Origin: Budorcas taxicolor
Lineage: Eukaryota; Chordata; Mammalia; Artiodactyla; Bovidae
DNA: 64,000 nt
Assembly (NCBI RefSeq): GCF_023091745.1
Contig: NC_068915.1
Location: 47,984,001 to 48,048,000, forward strand
Direction of reading: 5' to 3'
The number at the start of each line of letters is the position of its first letter. Position 1 is the stretch's first letter. The notes under the pieces are model-generated. The model did no database searches. It worked only from the letters and a program-made list of their open reading frames with translations, and had not been told where the DNA came from. This document shows positions 1 to 11,419 of the stretch, piece after piece. Position numbers and translations under genes: made by a program.

Positions 1-460
1 TTTATGCTCAATTTTTCAAAAAGATGTATTTTTGCCTCATGGTTAAGAAAAGATAGATGACTACGTATTTTCCAAAGACACCTATTAAAATTAGTTTTCG
101 ATGAAGTCAGATAAAAGTCTCCTTTCATTTTTAGCAGAAAAAAGGCATATCTCAGGTGAAGAATTTATTAAGTTTATGTGTCAAATCCATTACATAACTG
201 TTTATATTAGTTAGCATAATATTCTGTTGCACAATCAGTGCTATCAATTGATACCATCTCTATATAATTTGACTTTTTTTTCTTTTCAAAAGTACCCTCC
301 ACTTATTTGATGTGACTGCCCCACATACATGTTTCTATAGTGAATGTTCAAAGTAGTTCTCTCGGGTTGTTCTTTGCTCAACACAATGTAGGCAATTCTA
401 TAGATAGATGTTGTGAATTTTCTGAGTCTAATCTCAAATCTCTGAAGTTTTCACTTGGGT
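1..460. other. AT-rich unique DNA
   Basis: No repeat family, gene or RNA signal is recognised. Short reading frames here have no coding character that I can see. Confidence 0.5.
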
Positions 461-469
461 CTGGTCTTT

Positions 470-670
470 GAAGAATGCCATTCACACCTTCTGTCCTTTA
501 TCTTCCTGTCTGCATTGACTTCCCTTTCATGCTATTACCAAATTCTACCTAATTCTAGATTCCTTCCCACATCACTTTCATCAGGAAAATCTTCTCATCT
601 TTATCCCCCACAGTCCTATAGCACTATATCTGAATACTTATTACATAATTTATACAACTATAATTTATAT
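470..670 (+). repeat. LINE2-like 3' remnant
   Basis: The order of motifs (a pyrimidine-rich 'aaattctacct' block, a 'cctatagcactatatctg' block and an 'acttattaca' block) follows the 3' portion of the mammalian LINE2 consensus as I remember it. It is heavily diverged and the ends are approximate. The 73-residue frame across it is incidental. Confidence 0.45.
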
Positions 671-679
671 TATTAACAA

Positions 680-1460
680 TTTAAATATGCTTATCTCATT
701 TTTTAACTTAAGAAACTGATATTTAGAGGAGGGAAGATAGCAGTGGGAAGTATACATGATTGATTTGTAACTAATCACAGTGTCTTAAACATCTACCTTG
801 AAGATACTAAGCTTTCAGTAAATCTTTACTGAACTAATCCAAATGTCAGAAAATCAGTTTTAATAATTTTGCTTTGAAAAAATAATGATTTTGTCAGAAA
901 AAAATTCTGATATACATATAAATTCAAGAAATATGTGGTGGATGGTAAAACAACAAGGAACAATTCTTATCATTTGATTTTTGATCTTGAAAAAGTTACT
1001 TTGAGGGCACAATATATTGACACATGATCCTGCATATTTTTGCTATTTTCCATCTTTATAATTATGTGATGCTTGAAAATGACTACATGTAGTTATTATT
1101 GTTGCCATTTAAACAATTAGAAAAATAGTAGTGTTTAATTTTTTCTTCTTTGTGGGATGAATGTGAGTACCAACTAGACAAAATGAGTAGAACTATAAGG
1201 ACTATAAAAACTGAAATCATTGTTAGGACTACTTTCCATTTCATGATCTACTATGCTGGATTAAGAAATATTCTCCCCTTGCTTTATGTAAATTTTAATA
1301 AGATTAATAAAACAATGGTTTTAGACTGTTTTATAACTTGTAAATCATGTTTGTATATATTAACTCATCCCTCATAATAGACTTGAAAAATTGGGTTTAC
1401 CTACACACTGCTAGAAATAGGCTCTAAAACAAAATTTAAAAATCTTAGCTATGCTTTTCT
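680..1460. other. Unannotated AT-rich stretch
   Basis: I see no recognisable gene or repeat. A 75-codon frame at 1150-1377 shows no family resemblance. Confidence 0.5.
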
Positions 1461-1469
1461 GTGTGTGTT

Positions 1470-1506
<37 letters not shown>

Positions 1507-1519
1507 ATGAGAGAGAGAA
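1461..1519. repeat. Compound (TG)n/(GA)n microsatellite
   Basis: Interrupted TG repeats at 1461-1484 pass directly into GA repeats at 1485-1506, then, after one interruption, 1510-1519. The 'CVRERERERE' peptide read through it is simple-repeat translation. Confidence 0.9.
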
Positions 1520-2786
1520 ACTTGTCTTTTCTTCCTTTTGCCCTAGAAAATTTGCATGGTGGGTTATTTTTAGTTTATATTTGTTTTTCTTTGTTATCTT
1601 TAAGCATATCTAAATATAACAGAAAATACCATGTTAATGCAAATAAAATGACTCAGCATCTCAACATAACAGCCACTGGTTATCATCATATTTAGGATAG
1701 TATTGAGAAATAATTGCTGGACATCTGTTCTATTTGAGTAACTGGAAGATCTCATACATGTGAAATAAAATCTCAACACTGCTCTTCAATATCTTCTTTG
1801 TATAAGCATATCTTCCTAAAAATATTCATGTTAATTTTTTTTAACTGCAGAATAATTCTAAACCTTTAGGCTTGTTTCATATGACTTAACACAAACTCAA
1901 TGATGAAATTATGCAGTTTGGTTAATCAGGAAGTTAGATGTTCAAAGTCTAAATATCTCAAAACTAGCTAGAGGGATTCTTCTGTTTCCCAATATGATAT
2001 TGCTAATGGTGCTTTGACAAAGGTTTTATACAGTCCAAATGATGTTCTTTATTTAGTAGAGTTGATCACTTGTTGTATAAAAGCCTTAACTGAGGCAGTA
2101 TTTGATGCTCTTTTCAACTTATTTTGCAAATAAATTCCTTAATTTTTCTTTTCTGGCTTCTAGACTCATTGCAAAGCTCAGTCATGTCTCCTATAAAACT
2201 ATTCTGATATTTTTTGTAATTTTACCCCCAGTCTAGATATACTGGTTTTTCAGAACTTTTCTCTTTTTAATATTCTGAATATATTTCTACAGTTTAGTTT
2301 ATTTTCTCTGCATAAATATTGTCAGATTTTATAATCTGAAATTTCTCTTGATGTTTATTTAGACTTACAATTTCAACATTTTGACAACAGTGCAAAAATG
2401 TCCCAATGTAATCTTATCTGAGTATTTCAAACAACTATATCATTTCTACCTCAAAATCTTCACTTCTTTTTTTCATCTCCTTGATTTCTATTAACTATAC
2501 AAGCATTACCCTAGATATCTTCAAAATTTAAATAAACCCTTGTCATTAACATCTGATTTTCTGTCCTGTAAAAACTGATTCCACTATATGGATTTCACTG
2601 CCTAACTACATCATGCATTTATTCAATCCTTCGTTAATATTTTCATCCCTTTATTAATCCAGCAAACATTTCTCCTTTATTTCGCATTTAACTGAATTTA
2701 ATTAGCAGTATTCTGAGACAGCCTTCTAGCTGATTTTTGTTTCTCTTTTCTGCCACCATTGGAAACCACTGCAACACACAAAGCAA
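1520..2786. other. Unannotated AT-rich stretch
   Basis: Nothing recognisable apart from short A/T runs. Confidence 0.5.
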
Positions 2787-2852
2787 GCACACACACACAC
2801 ATATACACACAGACACACATACAAACACACACACACATGCACACACACACAC
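2787..2852. repeat. Interrupted (CA)n microsatellite
   Basis: CA dinucleotides are interrupted by single T, G and A substitutions. The interruptions suggest an old tract, less mutable than the perfect (CA)24 tract at 5897. Confidence 0.9.
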
Positions 2853-2949
2853 TATTAAATCCTAAAGCACCAATCATAGTTCTACTAATTTTGCTTTCTA
2901 GTTAACAAATTTGATGATTTATTGTTACTTTCCAGCTTAAGCCTAGGGT

Positions 2950-3220
2950 CCATTGGTCTATAACTTCCCAGTGCCTCATGCATATGGTCTATTTTCAAAC
3001 AAAACTAGATCATCCACTGTCTCCAGAACACTTTGTTAGTGCATTTGTGGTCATAATAATCCTCTTCCTATTTCATCACCACCTGCATCTGTCAAGGCTT
3101 AAATCAAATCCCATCCTCCTTAAAGATTACTTTTGGACTAACTTTAACTCAGTGCTTTTTGTTTTCCTAGAAAGCCCAATAAATCTTTATTTTCCCATTT
3201 CTCTCTGAATCTCTCAGAAT
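2950..3220 (+). repeat. Possible LINE2-like remnant
   Basis: A diverged pyrimidine-rich block including 'cttaaatcaaatcccatcctcc' parts followed by 'aaagattac' resembles the 'cagctcaaatgccacctcctcc' region of LINE2 3' ends. Support is weak. Confidence 0.3.
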
Positions 3221-3392
3221 TTAGAGTTTTCAAACTGAAACTTGGGGAACCTAGGGTTTCCTCAGAGGTGTTGCAGAAATTGTCTTAAAGGGCCAGGGAG
3301 AGGAGTAAATGGGTATAGATTCAAATTTTAGAACTCAAACTTTAATCAAACACACTATATTTTTATTTTATTTTATATATAGTGTATTTCTA

Positions 3393-3583
3393 CCTGGTGG
3401 ATCAGCTGGTAAAGAATCCACCTGCAATGCAGGAGACCTGGGTTCGATCCCTGGGGTTGGGAAGATACCTTGGAGAAGGGAACGGCTACCACTCCAGTAT
3501 TCTGGCCTGGAGAATTCCATGGACTGTATAGTCCATGGGGTGGCAAAGAGTCAGACATGACTGAGTGACTTCCATTTCACTTC
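3393..3583 (+). mobile_element. Bov-tA SINE
   Basis: A tRNA-Glu-derived head (about 3393-3453, with a Pol III B-box-like 'ggttcgatcc') is followed by the BovB-derived body and the typical 'gtcagacatgactgagtgact' end. The flanks 'atttctacctg' (3386-3396) and 'atttccacctg' (3584-3594) match at 10 of 11 bases and look like the target-site duplication. The first copy overlaps the element start by a few bases. SINEs of this family encode nothing and depend on LINE enzymes, probably BovB, for movement. Short frames on both strands are by-products. Confidence 0.92.
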
Positions 3584-3594
3584 ATTTCCACCTG

Positions 3595-3929
3595 ATATGT
3601 ATTTTAAAAGCAGAGTTTTCTGTTTTCATTTCTTGGAAAGCAAAGACATTTTAAACTAAGTTTTATGTACTCATTTGGAATGGATCTATTTCTACCATGA
3701 GCAAAGGTTGTTTTGTGCTCACTTGTGCATCTTACTCCCTTCTCTAGCATCAAACGGAGCCTGGGAGGAGGAGCATAATGGAAGGCTAAGTTAATCTGGC
3801 TATTTTTCAGTGGGTATGTCTGGCCGAAAATACATATTTCTGAGTATAGTTCATGATCCATCTCAGAAAGCTGAATTCAATCTAAAGATCTTTGTTATCC
3901 ACAAGGAGGGAGTTCCACACAGCATGGTC
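3595..3929. other. Unannotated stretch
   Basis: No recognised repeat or gene. A minus-strand 85-codon frame at 3604-3861 has no recognisable features. Confidence 0.5.
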
Positions 3930-4375
3930 TTGAAAGGCACTCTGATTTCAAATGTTGTGTCTACCACTTGCTAGCTTAGTGATCCTGGAAAGTTTTACAT
4001 CATCTCTCTGGGTCTCAATTTCCTCATCTGGAAAACAGCTAAAGGTAACAAAAATACCTACTTCACATAGTTGATGCAGAAAATAAGTGAGTTAAAATAC
4101 ATAAAACTCTTGGATCAGTGCCCTGTCTTGTACATAGCAAGAAGTATATGTTACGATTTCCCTGATGGCTCAGATGGTAAAGAATCTGCCTGCAATGTGG
4201 GAGACCAGGGTTTGATCCCTAGGTCAGGAAGATCCCTGGAGAAGGGAATGGCAACCCATTCCAGTATTCTTGCCTGGAGAATCTCATGGACAGAGGAGCC
4301 TGGCAGGCTACAGTCCATGGGGTTGCAAAGAGTTGGACATGAAGTATATGTTCGTTATTTTCATTTTAGTGTGTT
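3930..4375 (+). repeat. MIR SINE split by a Bov-tA insertion
   Basis: The order of blocks follows MIR: 'cacttgctagcttagtgat', then 'ctctgggtctcaatttcctc', then 'tacctacttcacatagttg', then 'cagtgccctgtcttgtaca'. The sequence stops at 4152 and resumes at 4341, where the MIR tail continues. MIR is an old mammalian tRNA-derived SINE and is dead here. Confidence 0.8.
4153..4340 (+). mobile_element. Bov-tA SINE nested in MIR
   Basis: Complete tRNA-Glu head and BovB-derived body, flanked by a perfect 12-bp target duplication 'gaagtatatgtt' at 4141-4152 and 4341-4352. The duplicated target is MIR sequence, so the order of events is certain: MIR first, ruminant SINE later. Confidence 0.96.
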
Positions 4376-4559
4376 ATTTAGATAAATACTGTATATATTT
4401 ATATGCTATATTTTATATTTATTTATTAGTGTATATTTGCATCATTTGTAAAATTAAATTACTTTCAGTTAGAATTTTTAGGTCAAATAACTGCAATTCT
4501 ATTTTTTAAGATTCTATTCATATTTGATACTTATCAATTAACCAGTTCATAGTAGTAAA

Positions 4560-4560
<1 letters not shown>

Positions 4561-4597
<37 letters not shown>
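4561..4597. repeat. (TA)n microsatellite
   Basis: An uninterrupted run of about 18 TA units. Confidence 0.95.
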
Positions 4598-4599
<2 letters not shown>

Positions 4600-5850
4600 T
4601 AATATTTTTCTCAGTTTTTTGTGTACCTAATCTCTCTACTCGTGTGAATAAGAACTGCATTTCTTAATTGTTTGATTACCACCTTGGGAAGTTAAGCCTC
4701 GTGTAGACTGCTGATAAAGAAAAAATTCAACTTTAAATAAATTCTCCTAAATTTACCCATCTTTTCTAGAAGAAATAGACTGTGTATTTTTGCCAGAGAA
4801 TTCTTCTATGATTATGATGATATAAGAATGTCTTGCACCAGTAATCAATGTCTTGCACCAGTAATCAGTTCACAAAATAGCACTCCATATGAATGTATCT
4901 TCTCTGCATTCTTTGTAGTATTATAACAAAGTCATCTAAAAATATGTTTCAGCTATTTAATGAGTTTGTGCATGTTTGTTAGATTTGTTTTTCATTTTAT
5001 TTTATCTTACTGCAGAAAGATAAAATTATAGGACTACTGTTTATCATATGTTATTGACCAAGGAATGTCTAAATATGCAGATGATATTAATAATAAGGAA
5101 CAGTTTTAAGGTAATGGACTTATATTTGCTTAAAACAATCTGTTCAGATCACATATCATTCAGTGTAGCATAAGTTTTATATATTTAAATACCCACCCTA
5201 TTTTCATGTTGATTATAGTCATGTACATGCTATTTACTTGCTTGGTCTTTTTTCTGTCTTTTAATGTAGGGAGATGGTTTTTAAATAATTATTGTGCAGA
5301 ACATGTTCCATTACCAGGATCAAGGTGTTCTGCTTCTATAATTGAATAATGAGTCTTTTCCCAGTTTGTAGAAAAAAGCACCTAATAGATATATATATAT
5401 TTAAATTTTATGTCTTCATTTCAAATATATTTGTCTCAGATTATCAACTCTTGTCTTAGATCATCAACACATATGTGTGTGCCATATCTTATATGCCCCA
5501 GCACTGTGTGTTTGGAATTTAAAGGTGCCTTTCTCTGGACATCTCAGTGTTTCAGCGGCGTTTCACAAAGAGCACTGTGCTTGAAACTGGCAGGGAATAA
5601 TTTTGAGAATGACTGCTCTGAGTAACAATTGAAGAAAACAGAACAGAAATTGTAGATGCAGAAAACATGAAGTTAATATTCCTGAGTAGCTAACCCATCT
5701 AGTGTAACTTAATTAAGTCATGTATCAAATGCCCTTAAAAAGTTTTCCAGTAGGAAACTGATCGCCAAATAGAGTGGATATTAAAGCTTCGACTCCTAAT
5801 TTGGATGAAAATGCTCTTCATGATAAAATATTTATAAAAGTTCATTTACC
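4598..5850. other. Unannotated AT-rich stretch
   Basis: Nothing recognised except the 20-bp tandem duplication listed separately. Confidence 0.5.
4827..4866. repeat. Perfect 20-bp tandem duplication
   Basis: The unit 'aatgtcttgcaccagtaatc' occurs at 4827-4846 and again at 4847-4866 with no mismatch. Confidence 0.97.
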
Positions 5851-5852
5851 AG

Positions 5853-5889
5853 TGGTAATGACAAAGAGTCTGAAATGACTGAGCAACTA

Positions 5890-5896
<7 letters not shown>
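5853..5896 (+). mobile_element. 3' fragment of a Bov-tA/Bov-A SINE
   Basis: Only the last 35-40 bases ('gacaaagagtctgaaatgac', then 'tgagcaacta') are present, and they run into the CA microsatellite at 5897. The head is missing. Confidence 0.75.

Positions 5897-5944
<48 letters not shown>
5897..5944. repeat. (CA)24 microsatellite
   Basis: A perfect CA run, preceded by a short CG alternation (5891-5896) and sitting on the 3' end of a SINE fragment. A common way for ruminant microsatellites to arise is expansion of SINE tails. Confidence 0.97.
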
Positions 5945-5946
<2 letters not shown>

Positions 5947-5985
5947 AGCAATTCAAATACTGAAGCTAATTTTAAGTGAAAATAA

Positions 5986-6165
5986 CTCAGTAGTGGCTGG
6001 TTCTTCGCGACCCCATGGACTATAGAGTCCATGGAATTCTCTAGGCTGGAATACTAGAGTGGGTAGCCTTTTCCTTCTCCAGGGGATCTTCCCAACTCAG
6101 GGGTTGAACCCAGGTCTCCCGCATAGCGGGCGGATGCTTACTAGCTGAGCCACAAGGGAAGCCCA
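5986..6165 (-). mobile_element. Bov-tA SINE
   Basis: Antisense of the standard element: 'ctttttcttctccaggggat'-type body, then the head ending 'ctgagccacaagggaagccc' at about 6164. It faces the SINE fragment at 5853 across the CA tract. Confidence 0.9.
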
Positions 6166-6293
6166 ATTTTATTTAAATATTTGCATTTTAAAAAGATCCT
6201 CATTTTGATAGCCATGATGCTACAGATGGTTAGAAATTTAATTTTCATGGTGGGGACACAAATCTGTTTCTAAGCCACAAAATTACGAGTGAC

Positions 6294-6316
6294 GGGGGGT
6301 CGGGGTGGGGGGCGGG
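6294..6316 (+). other. Predicted G-quadruplex motif
   Basis: Four guanine runs of 6, 4, 6 and 3 bases are separated by loops TC, T and C. Very short loops favour a stable parallel quadruplex. It is not part of a repeat I recognise. Confidence 0.85.
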
Positions 6317-6344
6317 CAAAAGTAAGAATGAGTGAGAAAATAAA

Positions 6345-6395
6345 AGCGGGAAGGCAGGAGAGGGGAAGGGAAGAAGGAAAGGAAAGAAAGTAAAA
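6345..6395 (+). repeat. Purine-rich (GGAA-like) tract
   Basis: Almost uninterrupted G/A, with GGAAGG and GAAAGG motifs. Confidence 0.8.
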
Positions 6396-6489
6396 TTGAA
6401 GAATAGCCTATGAAAAGGGTATAGAATTTGAGTAGAATATGAGTCATTAATATTCTTATTTCACAACGGTGTCAATGAAGACAATGATT

Positions 6490-6510
6490 CCCCACCCCCC
6501 CCCCCCCCCC
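6490..6510. repeat. Poly-C tract
   Basis: Twenty C residues with one A at 6494. This kind of homopolymer is prone to length error in assemblies. Confidence 0.9.
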
Positions 6511-6651
6511 AGGTTTTCAGCAAGTATACTTTATTGCTTGATTTTGGACCCTTATTGAAAAAAATATAATGTTATTATTTGCATAACAGAAATAGAATAT
6601 TCTTTCCTCCTTCTGAAAGCCACTGTTCATAATAAAGATATATACTTTAAT

Positions 6652-7007
6652 AAGTACAGACATAAGATAATTATTGGGGCTTCCCTGATAGGTCAGTTGG
6701 TAAAAAATCCGCCTGCAATGCAGGAGACCCCAGTTTGAATCCTGAGTGGGGAAGATCTGCTGGAAAAGGGATAGGCAGCCCACTCCAGTATTCTTGGGCT
6801 TCCTTTGTGACACAGGTGGTAAAGAATCTGCCTGCAATGCAGGAGACCTGGGTTCGATCCCTGGGTTGGAAAGATCCCCTGGCAAAGGGAAAGTTTATAC
6901 ACTCCAGTATTCTGGCCTGGAGAATTCCATGGACTGTTTAGTCCATGGGGTCACCAAGAGTTAGATTTGACTAATCAACTTTCACTCTCTTTCACAAGTA
7001 CAGACAT
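6652..7007 (+). mobile_element. Dimeric Bov-tA SINE with two tRNA heads
   Basis: The first head starts near 6677 and its body stops at 'ccagtattcttgg' (about 6798). A second complete head and body then runs to about 6990. This head-body-head-body layout is a known dimeric Bov-tA form. The perfect 12-bp repeat 'aagtacagacat' at 6652-6663 and 6996-7007 looks like the target duplication, although 13 unexplained bases separate the left copy from the element. Confidence 0.88.
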
Positions 7008-7380
7008 TTACGGAAAGTCACTCACTGTAGGGAATGCCAAGTTCAGGAAATCTATGTCTATATTCATTTGACATTTAAAATAAAAGCTTCTTTTCAAATT
7101 TAAAATATGCAGTTTTGCTAAAAGTAAGCAATTTAATTTTGTAATTATTAATTTTACCATTTATTAAATCATGTTTAAAAAAATAATTTGAAGTTAAATT
7201 GCTCACCTCTCATGAATAGTTTATGTGTATATTTTTGTAGATTCTTACCTAAGCGTTTCCAAATATACCTGCCCTTGCTTTCCAAATGACACAACTTCTC
7301 TGTGACTAAATGTCTTATCTAAATTTACAAAGTCTCATGGGTAAAAGAAGCCATTGTCTTGGTCAATATTAGTGGAAGCT
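7008..7380. other. Unannotated AT-rich stretch
   Basis: Nothing recognised. Confidence 0.5.
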
Positions 7381-7381
7381 A

Positions 7382-7605
7382 GTCTTCCCAGGTGGCGCTA
7401 GTGGTAAAGAATCTGCCTGCCAGGGCATGAGATGTGAGAGATGCGGGTTCATTCCCGGGGTGGGGAAGATTCCCTGGAGAAGAAAATGGCAACCTACCCC
7501 AGTATTCTTGCCTGGAAAATCCCATGGACAGAGGAGTTTGGTGGGCTACAGTCCATGGGGTCGCAAAGAGTCAGACAAGACTGAACATCTGAGCACCCGC
7601 ACAGA
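7382..7605 (+). mobile_element. Bov-tA-type SINE, long-head variant
   Basis: The head carries the extra 'gcatgagatgtgagagatgc' block between 'cctgcc' and the B-box-like 'gggttcattcc'. This separates the variant from the standard Bov-tA head. The body ends with 'gtcagacaagactgaacatc'. No clear target duplication. Confidence 0.85.
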
Positions 7606-10600
7606 GGTGGTTAAGTACTAAACTAACTTCCATGTTCAGAGATCTTCCTTTCAACTTTGTCCAAAGTCCAGTTACTATCTCACTATGGTGCAGCTGCTGG
7701 CTCTGTCTCCTAAGAGGTAATATTGTCCCTTATCCTGGGACAGCAAGAGCAACCTTGAGGAGTCTGAAATCTGCCTAAAAGTGATTCTAGATTTCAAAGA
7801 AAAGCACCCATTCAGAGCATTGGAAGAACCCAAATAAGGCATCACCCACTTAAAGTTATAATCCTTTACTGAAGATGAGATTTTCTGACCTAAAATCTTA
7901 ACAACAACTCGGTTTTTCGTTAGTTTTAAATGAGAAACATTACAAAGTGACACATGTGTATTTAAAATGTGCAAACACCATCCACAAGCGTATATAAATT
8001 CTGTAAAGTGCCGGAAAAGAAGTATAAAACTATCAGGTAAAAATGCAAATTGCTTTAAATTTTGCTATTTTGTATCTAAAATCCAGATACAATTATTTAC
8101 AAACAGTTGTCTTATATGCAGAGACATGGATTTTTTTCCTTCTATACAATTTCCTTCAATACTTTCTCAGCTTCTTTGGGACTTATTTTATTGTAATAGA
8201 GAAAAACGAGGGCTAAATACAGACATAATGAAATCGTGCTCAGATAAGAACAATATGTCAGAGAAAGCCTCAGATATGGTGCAGTTTGCCAGATGCATCT
8301 CTTAAGCCCACAATAAGCAAAATACACTTTCCAATTATTGGAATCCACAGCTTTTCAATTTTCCATATGTAAATATGACGTTCTACAAATTATACTTGAA
8401 AGGTAACTTGAGAATTTTCTGTCATATCCTTTTGTTAAAAATGTTTTATAACAGGAAATAAATTTAAGGGAAGTAAATACAAATTGGTCTTAATTAAGCA
8501 CTGATTGAATATTGAGAGACCTGTACATAAAACAAAATTTTGAGTTTAAAAACAAAAGGATGTTTTGTAAGGGAGAATGTTAACATATGAGATAATCTGT
8601 GGAAGTCTACCCAAATTCATACTTGGGTGACAGAATATTAGCAAAATCTCAATTTATATGCAGTAGGCTCCAGAAAATTTCCCATATATTTTCTCTACAA
8701 TGCAGAGGATATGAAGATACTTATTCTGTAACTGAAATAGGGCAAGGATCCAATCTTAAAAATGTTTGTTCCAGCTTTCATAATTCCAAGCAAGTGTGTT
8801 TACATCACATTTGTTTAAATTTATTACCCACCTTCTAAGTCCAGTATTTGATTTAAAAATTAGCAAATGCCACTGATTCAAGTTTTTAATGAACACCATG
8901 CCCACTTCACCCATTTTGATTGCACTAAGAGCAGAAAGCTTCTCTGGCCTAGGCTTTTAGCCTTATCCCATGATTAATTACCATGCCCTTGCAACACAAT
9001 AGCAATTTGGTTTAATTTGCCTTATGGTTTTATAGACAGCTGGAATCAAGACCTTCATTTTTCTGTATGAGATTTTATGCCTTCAGAGAGACAAGATTTT
9101 TCCAGATGAAAATTATCTCTGGCCATTATAAGGAAAAGAAATTCTGGCAAAATAGTAACATAAATTATATATAAAATATATGTAAAAACACTGAATAATT
9201 TAATCTTAAATTATTGAAAGAGTGACTGAGAAATGATGAAATTGTTGCCTTTCATTAATACAAACAAATTTTAATTTGAGCAATAGTTAAACTAGTTGTA
9301 TTAGATACAATCATCACATATATTTAGGAATGTTTGAGAAAAGAATGGAAACAGTTATTTCAGTGTGCTTTTGGAGATAGTTATCTATCCACTGAGTACT
9401 TTTATTGATGACTCCTTATTGCATCAAGTATGTACTTTCCAAAACAATCCATGGTTCACTAAGGATTCACTATTTTATTCTCAATTCCACAAGTTATTGT
9501 ATACATATGAATGATGACCAAATGAAGATATAATATCATAAACTAATGTTTATTGATAATATATAGATAATATAAAATAACTATATATACATTCATACAC
9601 ACATATTTATGTGATCCTTATATGTTATACCATTTATGCAGTCTATAAACGTTATGATCTACAAACATTACAAAGTGTTTATATCATCATTTGGTAATCA
9701 TTCAGCTCTTCTGAAACTTTAGAGTTGAGGAATTTTTTTTAAAAAAATGAGAACAGCAATAGGCCCTACTCCCCTTTAGTTTGTTTATGGTTTTAAGTTA
9801 TTCATGAATCTTTAACTTTGCCATATACAAAATGCATCCATGGAAACTCTAGATTAATAACATTCTAGCTAGCTACTTGGGGACAAGATACAGAGTGTCG
9901 GGTGTTTCAGTCTAGAGGTCTCAGCAGCAAGGCTCCCAGAATTGAAGATTGTCACCGTGTTTCTCAGTGTGATGCATAAGGATCTGATCAGTACCTGTCT
10001 CATGCACACTTTAAACTGAATAAACTAAAAACTCTTCCAAAGAGCTCCATTCATGATTTATAATGAATTTTTAAAGTACAGTCTCTCCATTTCATTTGCA
10101 TAATATAATATCACTAATACAGGTCACTCTGATTTTTTTTTATTTTTTGATCAATTAATGTTCTTTGCTTGGTTATTGTTTTTAGTGTACATTTTTGAGA
10201 ATATTTTCAAGAAATTTTGTACTCTTGGCTAACTTGTACATCAGAATAGAAGCAGTTTTTGTTTTTTTTTTAATGTTTTGTTCTGTAGCTGATCTTTTGT
10301 CTTGCTCTCAAATGCATTGTTTTATCCTTTCAACTTATTCCTTTCCCCTTGTCAGTTATTTGCATGGATTTAAAAGCATTTCAGCATCTTGCCAAATCTC
10401 TTTTTATCTTAGTTTTTCTAAACCTTAATCTATTTTCCTGTACTAAGTCTGTAATTCTACCTCCGCATTCTTTTATTCCTCCTGAACTTATCTCTAATCA
10501 CAGGCATTTTTTTCTTGCATAAAACCTGCAATACCCTATGCTACTTTTCATTCCTTATAGTTCTTACAGATTCAGAAGATCAGCATTTATATTAGCATTC

Positions 10601-11001
10601 TGGGCAGCACAGATCTATTTAACTAGCTGGCAGTTCTTCCTACAGGTAGCTCAGCCAAATGAGAGAGAGTGTCTGTAGGAAAGTTTGTGTGATGAATAAC
10701 AGAGCTAATTAAATATATTTATACATTGATCAATTGCAATAATATTATTATTTGCTTCAGAAACAACAACAACAACAACAACAACAAACAAAAACAGAAA
10801 AAAATCAAACTAGAATGTAGTATTTGCTACCATTTTACCTGAATTACCTGAATTTAGCTTTTCGTCTCAGTTGAAGGCACTTGTTTTCAAATCCAGAGAG
10901 GCAGCCTCAGCATTAACATCTTCCTTAAGTAGGGGACTTAGAGAGATACTTAAACTAGTAGTCTGAACACACCTTAAATACCTACTGGTCTAATTCTTTG
11001 T
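7606..11001. other. 3.4 kb without recognised gene or young repeat
   Basis: AT-rich unique sequence. It contains a (CAA)n tract (listed separately), AT-rich low complexity near 9540-9600, and several incidental frames up to 112 codons on both strands that overlap each other and lack any family signature. Confidence 0.5.
10762..10788. repeat. (CAA)n microsatellite
   Basis: About eight CAA units, followed by A-rich sequence. Confidence 0.9.
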
Positions 11002-11013
11002 TTCTTCATTTCT

Positions 11014-11213
11014 GGTCTTCCCTGGTGGCTCAGATGCTAGAGTCTGCCTGCAGTGCAGAAGACCTGGGTTTGATCCCTGGGTCAGGAAGAGCCCCTAGAA
11101 AAGGAAATGGTTACACACCTCAGTGTTCTTGCCTGGAGAATTCCATGGACAGAGAAGCCTGGTGGGCTACAGTCCATGGGGTCTCAAAGTGACTGAGTGA
11201 CTAACACTCTCAG
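11014..11213 (+). mobile_element. Bov-tA SINE
   Basis: Head with one short deletion ('cagatgctagagtctgcc') and full body. Flanked by 'ttcttcatttct' (11002-11013) and 'ttcttcctttct' (11214-11225), a 12-bp target duplication with one mismatch. Confidence 0.94.
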
Positions 11214-11225
11214 TTCTTCCTTTCT

Positions 11226-11419
11226 AATTTTGTCAGTTTTGGAATTACCCACCTGACAAAATTTTTAAAGTAACAACAAACATGGTTATCTTTTTTTATT
11301 TCTAATACTTCGGTTCTCACCTCATTGTCTCCCTTCTCTCTTTCCTCTGTCAGGAAGCAGATATAAAACCCAGATTGTTAAAATTAGGACCATGTCTCCT
11401 GTTGGCTGGGTTTCTTATA
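11226..11419. other. Unannotated
   Basis: Nothing recognised. Confidence 0.5.

Noticed and set aside
3409..3460. tRNA-Glu gene (and similar heads in the other Bov-tA and CHR elements)
   Set aside because: Only the B-box side is tRNA-like. The cloverleaf is lost and the heads are fused to BovB-derived or CHR bodies, so these are SINEs.
4071..4385. 104-codon frame with a plausible start
   Set aside because: It is made of MIR plus Bov-tA sequence. The part 'FPDGSDGKESACNVGDQG' is the standard translation of Bov-tA heads and recurs at every such SINE.
5891..5944. CRISPR-like or other ordered repeat array
   Set aside because: A pure dinucleotide run without spacers, so a microsatellite. The same holds for the other simple repeats.
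7675..8348. Overlapping frames of 99 and 112 codons on opposite strands
   Set aside because: They overlap each other, have no recognisable domain, and sit in ordinary AT-rich sequence.
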